From Azolla pinnata (Eukaryota; Streptophyta; Polypodiopsida; Salviniales; Salviniaceae), in the NCBI GenBank assembly GCA_037176905.1, contig JBBBWG010017445.1:1-50785 (forward strand): DNA of 50,785 nucleotides, written 5' to 3'. The stretch's first letter is position 1; each line of letters begins with the position of its first letter. Below, one piece after another: positions 33,741 through 44,203 of the stretch. The translations under genes were made by a program, and so were the position numbers. The notes beneath the pieces are model-generated. The model saw only the letters and a program-made list of their open reading frames with translations. It did no database searches and was not told where the DNA came from.

Positions 33741-36727
33741 ATGGCCATGGCTTCTGTGCCTCCGTGCTGCTGCTGCTTCCTTCAGCTTTCGTCGCTTGCA
33801 GATAATCATCGTCCGTTGCCCAATGGAAAACAACAAGTAAGTTTCTCCTCTCCTTTGCTTCGCTCTTGTTCTATGCGGTCGTTAGAAGCTGCATGTGATG
33901 TATTCATGATCGTATTCCCATGGGGCAGATAAGCCTTCGATTCGATATAGAGGAATCCTGGAACCGCGAATCCGTCCAACAACCAGAACCACCTAAGAAT
34001 GCATCCCAAAAGGTCAAAGCAGCTCGTCATTCTGCTTGGGGCCCTAATTCGGCGTCAGGGAATGGCGTGGATGTCCTCAATCAGAGGCTGGAATCAAACT
34101 CCATCGATGAATTACTAAGCATTCTTCAGTGGTGCCGGAGGAATAGGAGCCTTTCGGTTGCAAGGAAGCTTTATGTTCACATCTGTGATGAAGGATTAGA
34201 GACAAACAGACATTTTGGGAACTATATCACCCCTATGTTCATAGAATGTGGAAGCATATCAGATGCTGAATGCCTATTTCGTAAACTGGATAATCCCAAT
34301 GAACATTCATGGACCTCCATGATCATAGGGTATGTTCAATGTGGCTATTTCCAAGATGCTCTCGATTTGTATGGGAAAATGCATAATTTTAGCGTGTTTC
34401 CAACCTCCCATACAATTGCCTCTGTTTTGAAAGCATGCGCAAGGTTGAGAAGCATTGAAAAAGGGCGTGAAGTTCATGCTGAGATTGCAAGATTGGGATT
34501 AGATAGTGATACTGAAATCGGTAATATATTGGTAGGGATGTATGCAAGATGCGGATTTCTTGAACAAGCTGAAGAAGTTTTTGATAGGCTTTTGGTTCAA
34601 AGTGTCGTCTCCTGGACTGGATTAATTTCTGGATATGCTGAATATGGCCCTTTGGAGAAAGCTCTTGAATATTTTGAACACATGAATTTAGCTAGTGTCC
34701 CTCCCAATGCCTTCACATTTTCTTGTATCTTAAAAGCTTGTGGCTGCATTTTGTTGATAGAAAAGGGTCGTGAAATACATGCAGATGTTGTTGCAAAGGG
34801 ACTTGAAACAAACCACTTCATCGCCAATAGTCTGGTTAGCATGTATGCAAAATGTGGTTCAATGTTTGATGCCCGAGAGACTTCTAATAGACTATCCCAT
34901 AGAGATGTTGTAACATGGACAGCTCTTATCGCTGGATATGCTGATTACGGGCCCACCGAAGAAGCTCTCAAATGCTATGATGAGATGCAGTTGGAATGTA
35001 TCTCCCCCAATAGTGTCTCAATCATCTGTGCTTTGAAAGCTTGTGGTAGTTTGAGAGCTGTTGAGAAGGGTAAAGAGATACACATGAGTGTTAAAGAAAA
35101 TGAACTTAGGTCCAATCTTTCTCTCGGAAATAGCTTGATTAGCATGTATTCGCAGTGTGGGTTGATTTCAGAGGCACATGAAGTTTTTCAATCATTGTCA
35201 AGTCGTGATGAAGTCTCATGGACTGCACTTATTTCAGGTTATGCAGATGGAGGACATAGTGAGGAAGCACTTGACTGCTTTGAGAAGATGGAAACAGAGA
35301 ATCTTTCTCCAAATGTGATCACCTTTTGCTGTGCTTTGAAAGCTTGCAACAATGCAGAACTTCTGGATAGGGGTCGAGATATTCACTCGCAAATCGTGCA
35401 AAGAGCTTTAGATAGAGAGGTTTCCATAGGAAATGCACTAGTTGGGCTGTATGCAAAGTCTGGTTCCTTTATTGAGGCAGAAGATATATTTGGGCATCTC
35501 CCTGTGTATGATGTCGTCTCATGGAATGCATTGATTGCAGGTTATGTCGAGCATGGATTCAGCCACGAAGCATTGAAATGTTTTGATCAGATGCAGTCGG
35601 AGAAGCTAACTCCGGATGTTGTGACCATTACTTCTTGTTTGAAGGCTTGTGGAAACATTGGGGCCATTGAAAAAGGTCATAGAATACACACGGCTATACC
35701 CGCAGAGCTGATAATGAAGAATCCTTCTATTGGAAACTGTTTGATAAGCATGTATGCAAAATGTGGTGCTGTTTGTAGGGCAAGAGAAGTCTTTGAAAAG
35801 CTGTCAGTTCAAGATGTTGTTGCATGGAGCTCAATGGTAAAGGCATATGGCATGAACCATCAAGGTTTTCTGGCAATACAAAACTTTCAGGATATGCATG
35901 CCCGAGGTATACGACCAGATGAAGTTACCTTCGTATGCCTTCTAAATGCTTGTGCCCATGCTAGTATGGTGCGAGAAGGTCAAGAGTATTTTCGAGTTAT
36001 GCGAGAAACACACAGTGTATTACCAAATGTAGAACATTTTTCTTGTATGGTTGATCTACTTGCAAGATCAGGACATCTAATTGAGGCTGAATCGTTTCTT
36101 GAAAATATGTGTCCTTCAACTGTAGAGATATGGTCATGTCTCTTGAGTGCTTGCAAAACACATGGGGAAGTCGAACTAGGATTTCGGTGCTTCCAGAATC
36201 TGGTTGAGATGAAACCACAAGATGCTAGTTGGTATGCCATAATGTCCGACATTTACACTGGAGCAGGCATGTTGCAAGAGGCACAAGGTGTCGAACATCT
36301 GAGGAAACGTGTGGGAGCAAAGAAAAAGCCTGCGATTGCTTCCATCGAGGTGAACAAAGAGTTACATGAGTTCATAATCGGGGAAGATCGAGATGAACAG
36401 CGTTTAACAATTGAAGAAATCATTGGATTACAAGCCAAAGCTCAAGGGTATGTACCAAATCTTGATTTAGTCTTAAAACCCCTTTCAGATTCGAGCAAAG
36501 AGGTGGCTGTATGCCACCATGTGGAGAAACTAGCAATAGCATTTGGTCTTCTCAACACTCCACAAGGGGAGACCCTTCGTGTAACCAAGAACTTGAGGAT
36601 GTGTAATGACTGTCATGACACGGGGAAGTTGGTATCTCAGATTGAAAAACGAGAAATCATTCTTCGGGACGATTGTTGTTTGCACCATTTCAAAAACGGT
36701 TTATGTTCTTGTGCTGATTTGTTCTGA
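33741..36727 (+). CDS. PLS-class pentatricopeptide repeat protein with DYW-type C-terminus, organelle RNA editing factor candidate
   Basis: PLS-DYW proteins bind organelle RNA through their repeats and deaminate C to U. Exon 1 (33741-33836) encodes a Cys/Ser-rich N-terminus starting MAMASVPPCCCCF. A 92-bp GTAAGT...GCAG intron joins it in frame to 33929-36727, giving 964 residues. Starting at the ATG at 33920 instead would give 935 residues without a transit peptide, so I prefer the spliced start. Many 35-residue repeats with SWTALI-GYA, MYAKCG and KACGS-RAVEKGKEIH blocks fill residues about 70-790. The E/E+ region reads KPAIASIEV where the family has a PG box. The DYW-like domain has HVEK in place of HSEK, CNDCH, HHFKNGLCSC, and ends in DLF instead of DYW. 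Zinc-binding His/Cys and the catalytic Glu appear to be retained. Editing activity is inferred. Confidence 0.9.
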
Positions 36728-37789
36728 TAGTGAAAGAAGAAAAAGGTCATTTGCGACGTTTTCTGAAAAAAGTCATCGATTCTGAGGTACAAATACAGAT
36801 CCATGCCCAATCCTTGATCAGTGAACCTGTTTTCCTATATCAACAATATGCCCCCGGTAGAACATGCAAGTCTTCCTGTTTTGTGGGAACTAAGAGTATG
36901 ATGTGTCACTGTTTGCAGATCCCAATAAAAAAAATAGCTCCTTGGATTGTTACCAACAAATATGGTTACAGTCATGGACTCTTAAGATGGATTTCAATTG
37001 TCTCCACATTTTGATGAAGACAAAATCAACGTGTTCAAGAATACAGAACAGAAATTTTAAATCAACAGCAGCTGAAGAAATTTATGGATGTTTTTGTTGG
37101 ACTCGGTTGCAATACCCGACACATTAAAGTCACTCGATGATAACTATTGCAAAATGAACGGCCAAACATCATGCCCATTAACACATCCACGAAGATAAAA
37201 AGGTTGGTTTGAGCAGAAGAAATATGACAGAATGGTTAATGATATGAGCTGGAGAAATTTGACACCAATCAAATCATCAATTTTCAAGTGAAGAAGATCG
37301 ACGCAAAGAGATAATTTCAAGTGGAGAATAATTTCAAATAAGACTAGGGGTCATAGCTCCCCAGTCAAAACCGAATTAGGATCACAGAAATTAGCATAAA
37401 AATATGTCATACATTTGAACTCTTACCCTAACAATAGTAGCAGTAACCGAGTAGCATGAGCATGTTTAATAGTCATGCTCAATTGGTCAAACATGTTGAG
37501 TAGTTCGGCACAATTGATGAATGGTGGCAAAGGGCATCATTGCTTGATTGGCCGATGAGAGGAACATTTAGAAATCCCCCCCCAAGAGATACTACTGAAG
37601 ATAGATTTTTTTTGTAGGTAGCAGATCAACGCCTTCTCTTCATGTTCAAGAATGTACCTATGAGAGGTTATCTGTGTCTCTTGAGAATGGTATTGTCATG
37701 ACCAAGATCTCATCACTATCGATCATCATTATCAAGAGCAACATTGGCATCATCACCATCACCATTCATCATCATAAAATATACTTTGT
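36728..37789. other. Intergenic, PPR 3' flank
   Basis: AT-rich sequence with short frames only. No gene, RNA or ordered repeat is visible. Confidence 0.5.
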
Positions 37790-38515
37790 TTAAAGAAGGG
37801 CAGCATCATCTTCTTCCTCCTGCGGATCATGCTCCACATCACCATCCTCCACGTCTGCATCCACATCCTCATCATCGCCGCCGCCGCTATCATCGAATGC
37901 TGATGTGCAAGAACTTATGGCACCTTGAAATGCAATCATGAAGAGGAGGTGGAGGTATGCTGACCCCAGAAATTGAAGGCCAAACTGGATTCTCCGCAGA
38001 AATCTACATCTTCTCATACCACACGGCACCTTATTGCTGTAGATTTGGTCAGCCAACATGTGATGTAGGACCTTATCAGAAGCATGCTCATGCATGCTAT
38101 GCCGTCGCACATGGTCTTCACTGAGAAGATGCATGACGCTATCCCGATGACAGTCCTGATACTGATGAGATGGAATGCCCCGGTTGCAAACACAAGCACC
38201 ACCATCACCACATCCTTGGTAAGAAAGAAAGGCATCAGAGAATAATACGGGCCACGACGAGGAAGGCGCAGGCGGAGATGAGGATGCGGTCGGGGACCCT
38301 GATATTGACACTAAGCATCTTGTTTCCATGTCATCAAACTTGGGCATGGTATTGACATTCTGCTGCTGCTGCTGCTGCTGCTCCCTTCCCTCTACCTTCT
38401 TCTTCTCTTTCTTTTCTCTCTTCTGACAAGGTCTCATGAGCATGTATGCTGGGGGCACAGGTCGATTCTGCACATGATCCGCGAACAGAGATGGAAGTGA
38501 AGCTCCACAGCCTTC
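37790..38515 (-). CDS. Unrecognised frame with poly-Gln and acidic tail (uncertain gene)
   Basis: An open frame enters after a possible acceptor (CTCCAG at 38521-38516) and runs to a stop at 37790. The first ATG lies near 38443. It reads GCGASLPSLFADH-VQNRPVPPAYMLMRPC, then a Lys/Glu patch, a poly-Gln run from a CTG microsatellite (38359-38383), a Ser/Pro-rich stretch, a Cys/His-containing middle and an Asp/Glu-rich C-terminal tail. Possible upstream exons on the same strand lie near 38789-38843 and 38886-38957, with a strong GTAAGT donor, but I could not join them in one frame. I know no homologue. It may be a lineage-specific gene, an lncRNA or chance. Confidence 0.25.
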   Translation of the reverse strand, partial: EGCGASLPSLFADHVQNRPVPPAYMLMRPCQKREKKEKKKVEGREQQQQQQQNVNTMPKFDDMETRCLVSISGSPTASSSPPAPSSSWPVLFSDAFLSYQGCGDGGACVCNRGIPSHQYQDCHRDSVMHLLSEDHVRRHSMHEHASDKVLHHMLADQIYSNKVPCGMRRCRFLRRIQFGLQFLGSAYLHLLFMIAFQGAISSCTSAFDDSGGGDDEDVDADVEDGDVEHDPQEEEDDAALL

Positions 38516-40198
38516 CTGGAGATCACAAGGATACGCGTTGTTTCAGTTCAGAATAATAGAATGCGGTACAATGAAGGTTGCTTCATACTTCCTCACTTCG
38601 CACCAAGTACCGAGAAAACAAGAACAAAGTCTTCCCCTAATAAAATAAGCACGCATCGTGGTTGCCTCAAACATACCCTTTGGTTTGTTCAAGCAATCGG
38701 AAGAAAAAGAACGGCATTCTTTTCTATAACCAAGACACAAAAATATTATGTTGATCTGATTTGTACACCTGGCTTTGCATCCACAATCGCATTCTTCTGG
38801 GGACCACTCCTCTGCAATTGGGAGGACGTTTTTCCTGCAGCTATCACATCTCCCCTTGATTTTATTATGACCATTAAGCTGCATATCAGCACTACTTACA
38901 TGTTTCCAAGGCCTTCAGCACCCACTCAGTTTTCGAAGGAGATGGATGATACCAGCACCATAGGCGAAGCTAGAAAAAACTCTGGAAATTGCCCGGGTAC
39001 AATCTTGGAGAAGAACATCTGTTAGGGCCAACACATCATCCAAATTAGAGCAAATAGAAATCGACAAAATTCAATCTCTCACACACATCTACCTCCCTCT
39101 CTAATCCCTGGTCTTACTCTCTCTTTTTTACCTTTACATTTTCCACACTTCCATGAACAAATAACAAAGATCTTGCAGCCGTGTACAACATTCCATCACG
39201 CCTCCCTCTGTCCTCTAAGCTCCTTCAGTATACCCTGCTATGCTGTTGTATATGGATCAATGCTCCCTGCAAAAGAAGTCTAGACAATTGCACAAGCACC
39301 TGTTAAATAAACGTTGCACCACACAATATCCCAAATTCAACATGCTCCTATTTACATACATTCATGCATGCATATATGACATTGGGTGACCCTGCTAGGC
39401 TTGGCCTAAAATTCTTAGATTACAAGAAAAAAGCCCGACAGTCCCTCATTGTGTCAAATTATATGCTACTAGTGCAAATTCGAACTTCTCAGGCACATAA
39501 TTCGAATCTCAAAGAACTGAGCCATCATAATCGATAATAGATAACACATCAAATTTTATGTTATATCTCGCACAAGGTGCAGAGACTGTGTACACAGTGC
39601 TGGTAACTCCCACAAGGCACCTAATTACAAAAGATTCTGTAATTATTGAGTTAATTCCTCACCATCAACACTAACTCAAGTTCCTCATACATTATTCTCC
39701 TATCTATATAATGATTGCCGCTGTCAACTTGCAAGTACATCACGGTGAGCGTCAGTGAGATGCCTTTTTCAACACCTTGGCATTTGAGTATCTACATAAG
39801 ACGCCACCATGCCATGGTTATTTCTTCAAGCCTGCACAAAATTACCTACATGAGAAAATAGGCACATTTAAGATATGTATTCAAGAGGAAGGATAGATGT
39901 TCAGATCTGTAGGGCTCATTGCAAGAAGTTTGAACTCAAATCTAGAATACTCGCTGCTGTTCCACAAATCACACCATACCAGTGAAGACAAATAACTTTC
40001 AAACTGTACAGAATACACTCTAAGAATATTACACTGAGTATCTTACCATCGAGTACCAAGGCATTTTACTATCCTCGGATATTTCATGCATTAACAAAGG
40101 TGAATAGCACCAAGGCTGATGTGGCATTTTTTCGAGAAACAAACGCATACCTTAATGCATTGAGCAAAGCATTTAACTACTGCCATCTATTGTCAAGG
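38516..40198. other. Region between the uncertain gene and the SYT-like stop
   Basis: The right part should contain the 3' UTR of the SYT-like gene, possibly with an intron (40150-39832). The left part holds exon-like pieces of unknown reading on the minus strand. No complete gene could be built. Confidence 0.4.
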
Positions 40199-43100
40199 TT
40201 ATGAGCTTTCGACTGGTTCATAGACAACAACAATCTGCACGTGTCCTCGGACTTTTCTGTTCTGTAAATCTGGATTATCCACCATATCTAGCCATATTTC
40301 TTTTGGCTCATGAGGTACAAGCTATCAATAAAAAATATTACTAGTTAGTGAGCATGATACCTTCAAATATTCAGGGATAAAACTACAAGAAAGAGACATA
40401 TCATAAAAAGAATATTTTCCAAGCACATAAATGCTTAGGAACAGGCACAAGAAAACCTCGTAAAAGTAGTTTTTCACCCAAGAAATGTCAGGTACACATA
40501 CATTATGAATGGGAACTGTAGCTCGTCCAATAAACTCAGCATTGGCAAATGATTCCTCGTCCATTAGCTGAACGTTTAATTGTTGGCATTCAGGGTCCTC
40601 CACCTGTCACAAGAAACATACATATGGATCAATCACTTAAAAGGACAGCCTGAGGCACTCAATTTCAACTCTTGTTTACAAGCGCCCTCATTTTCTCGAA
40701 TGCAGAAAGGATACTTAATATTTTCTATTTTCTATTTGGGCAACTAATCGTTTGGTTATCAACTTAACCTGCAACCTGAGAGAAACTACTTGATCAAATG
40801 TTTCCTCTGTGCGTTCACAAAAGAAGCAGAGATTAAAAAGAGACCTCAGGGCATGAACACCCAGAGCTTTACAAGTTCACTCCTCACCCCCTGTTGGTAG
40901 AAGATATATACCTCAATTTTGAATCCTTCATTCCAAATAGGATGCAATGAATTCTTCTTTGTTGAGCTGCGTTTTATACGTTGTGGCTTCTTTCTTACAT
41001 AGAGTAACACAAAACAATCAGATTTGCCTAAGATATCAGTGTTCATGACCTCCTTTGCCTTCACTAAGGTGACATCAAGTACACCAACAGTTTTCAGCGT
41101 AAGGTAACTGCAAAAACCAAACAAGATCCGCATGTCATAAAAGTCAGTTGGCTGGGATGTTTAACCATACAAGTCTTACTCGCCTATAATCCCCTGGAAG
41201 TACTGGGCAAACTATCCGACTAGGCCACACCAATGAATCTTCAAGAGCAGCACGAATGGAAGTCTGTTGTAGAACACGTATTAAATGTCCTCTCATTCAT
41301 TCACCGTTAAAGAGCATGATAGAACTGAAACAGCTACTCCCCAATATTATGCATGAATGATCTGTACATGGCACAATGCACTAGGATCCCTATCAGAAAA
41401 TACTATGAGGTAGGTCTTGTTAGACACACAAAACTTACATTGATCATTTTCTCTACACCTGGCAATGCACTGACATTACCAGCTGCAATTTTCAGATCAA
41501 AGTGTACATCTGGCTGGAGAACACAAAATAAATGCAAGAAAGCATCCATCAATATTAAAGAATTATAATGGATAACCCAACGCTTCTGGAAAACTAAAAA
41601 AACCACTCACAATCGCACTCATTGAAACCAGAACTGCCCCAAAGCAAGGTATGATGTCTGCCAGAGGTTTTAGGACAAGTTTCAACGTTCCTGACACACA
41701 AGTATTGTGTACCTAGTTTTGAAGCATCGTGATTAGTTAGAAATTATAAATTCCAAATATCTCTAAAATGCTCAAAAATATACCTTAATTTTAAAATCAG
41801 GTCCAATCGTCTTCACTTTCACAATGATTAACTCTCTCTCAGCTTCCCAGTGAAAATCTACTTCCAAACAAGCTTCATCCTCTTTCATCTCAAGCATCCT
41901 CACACCTTGAATCCAGAAAATTTCTATCATTACGTACGTATATATGCTTAAAAATGCATGTATTGCAATTATACATATATGGCAATAGTGGAAATGTGAG
42001 AGTTTACAGTATGACTATATGTGATCTTCAGGGGCAACTAGAAGATATGACATGTATTTCACACATTTCTTAAGAGTACCCATGTGTAAATACTAACATG
42101 TATTTTACAATAAATACAGTTCACAGTACACCAGATGCATTGAAGGTTTACCAGTAAAACGAGGACTTGCAACACCAAAAGATAAGTCTGGTACTTTTAT
42201 TTCCACCAATGCTCCCATCTTATACTCGTCCAAGACTGATTGAAGATTTTCTCTCACTATGTCTGAGGTTGCCTAGCAGCCATTCAAATATCTGAACTAT
42301 AAGCATATCCACCTCATGATAATGTGTATAGCAATGTTTATATTTCTAAAGTTATTACATCAAAATGGATATGTCAAGATGTCCACATAAAAAACTAGCT
42401 TCACCTTACCTCATTTAAAAACGGCCATGATTTTGTAAGCTCGACATTGAGCCATTCAAACTGCATCCAGGATAAGAAGAAGCAATGAGCTATACAAACA
42501 CAAGAATAATAATCAACCATGAGCTATCAGCCACATGCATATAAGAAAAATAGACACATACACTACAGCTTTAGCCATTTTTGCACCCTGAAATATATTG
42601 CAAACTAAATATCCTCCCATGTATTGCAATAATGCCAATGGGGACAATACCTTATCGAGTTTCTTCATGGGCGCATCAGCGCTTGCAGGGGTTCCAGGAA
42701 GCAACCTAGAAAGATCATCCTTACTCAAACCAACCATATCTTGCACATATGCCTCCTGGAGGAAGCAGTAACAAAGCTACACATTACCAAAGTTTAAAAA
42801 ACCAACAATCCTTGTATTACTGCAATCAGTCACGCCCAAAACATCTCGTACGTGTGCAAAAATCTAATATTACTCAGGGCTGGAGAACCTAAGTGCTACT
42901 GATAATTTATTGCTAGCACACTGCAAACCCTGAAAATATATGCATGACTTTATTGCATCAGGATTATAACCAGGAAAGGCTTAGTGGACCTGCACAAAAA
43001 GATATGCATTTGTTATAGTTCCAAGGAAATAAAATACACTGCAAGCCCTGATAGATGCATCATTCTGAGCAGTGTCACAGAATATTGCATACGAATCACA

Positions 43101-44060
43101 ACCGAATACAAGGAGTAATGACAGAATAATGCATAATCGAGGGATTGAGGACAAAACAAGGACACGTTGCACAAATATTACGACTGGACAACGCCACACA
43201 GCAAACATGACGTAAACACCAAGAAACCAACACATGCAAAGTTTATTTCTTCTAAAATTAAAAGAAATATACAAACAAGTTAACAAATAGAAGAGGATGC
43301 CACCTGAAAAACTGTAATAGTCATGTGAAAGAATGCAAAGAAACGTAGAAATTACTATCCTAAATCTCCGAAACTGTCAAAAAAAATCCCTAAGACGTAC
43401 ACATCACAAACTAACCTTCACTCAGAAACTAACCTTCACAAAAAAATCCCTAAGAATGAAAACTGAAATTCCACCGTCAAAATCTGAACACATCACAAAC
43501 TAACCTTCACTCAGAAACTATAAAGATGAAACACAACGAATATATACACCGAGCTTCCACGAAGGGAGTCGTAAAAATCCACATTTTTAGATTACAAACC
43601 TGATTTGCAAAACCGGCCTTCATCTGATGAGAATTAGAAACGAGTGAAATATAAGCTAAGAATTAGTGAACCGCTAGCTGACATTAGGAACTAGGAGCAA
43701 AGAAAAACATGCAGAAATCCGGAAACAAATGAACCTTGATGTTACAAAATACCAAAGAAGTTCGACCGATACGAAATAGTATTAAACAAACGCAGTTACG
43801 AGCTGACTGACCTTCATCTTGCGAATTCTCTGGCGGCGGCAATAGGAGAGATGACACGTGAAGACCATGGCTATTCCAGCGAGAATCCCGAGGGAGAAAC
43901 GTAGTAGGAAGTGCCGGGAAGAGCTCCACTGATGCAGCAAGTAGCAGAAGGAGGCGATGGATGCGCACCAAAGCAGCAGCAGCTGAGCGCTGGGGAGGCG
44001 TAGAAGCGGGAGGACGGACTGGTACATGCTGGGGAAATCGGCAAGAAGACAAGGGACCAT
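40199..44060 (-). CDS. SYT/NTMC2-like protein: N-terminal membrane anchor, SMP domain, single C2 domain
   Basis: SYT-type proteins tether ER to plasma membrane and move lipids through the SMP domain. The twelve exons are 44060-43812, 43623-43600, 42755-42651, 42460-42410, 42272-42152, 41905-41784, 41712-41611, 41513-41439, 41263-41184, 41107-40912, 40603-40502 and 40321-40199, giving 449 residues. Two hydrophobic stretches (about 15-42 and 51-73) precede a basic CRRQRIRKMK patch. The SMP part contains FEWLNVEL-KSWPF, LKPLADIIPCFGA and ALEDSLVWPSR. The single C2 starts VGVLDVTLVKAKEV and has GKSDCFV and NSLHPIWNEGF, with only some Ca-binding acidic residues. The stop follows the first C2, where SYT1-5 continue into a second. 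Exon 2 is a 24-bp microexon (or 18 bp using GAAG). The intron after 41184 needs a GC donor. Two out-of-frame ATGs lie just upstream of the start. Confidence 0.88.
43380..43520. repeat. Partly duplicated segment in SYT-like intron 2 region
   Basis: A block with CATCACAAACTAACCTTCAC then TCAGAAACTA occurs at 43400 and 43489. An AAAAAAATCCCTAAGA block occurs at 43380 and 43440. The two duplications are interleaved. Confidence 0.75.
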
Positions 44061-44133
44061 CTCCGTCGGCTGCCTTCATACATCCTCGACGCAGCTGCTA
44101 TTCTCGGCAGGAAAACGGCAGAAGTCGCCAGAA

Positions 44134-44203
44134 GCTTCTTCTTCTTCTTCTTCTTCTTCTTCTTCGTCTACGTCTTCTTCTTCTTCTTCTTCTTCTTCTT
44201 CGT
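44134..44203. repeat. CTT/GAA microsatellite in the SYT-like upstream region
   Basis: A run of TTC units broken once by a GTCTACG segment, 74-143 bp upstream of the SYT-like ATG (GAA in transcript sense). It probably lies in the leader or core promoter. Confidence 0.85.

Noticed and set aside
39481-39540. Possible tRNA-like TTCGAATC box
   Set aside because: No matching A box, acceptor stem or cloverleaf could be drawn around it.
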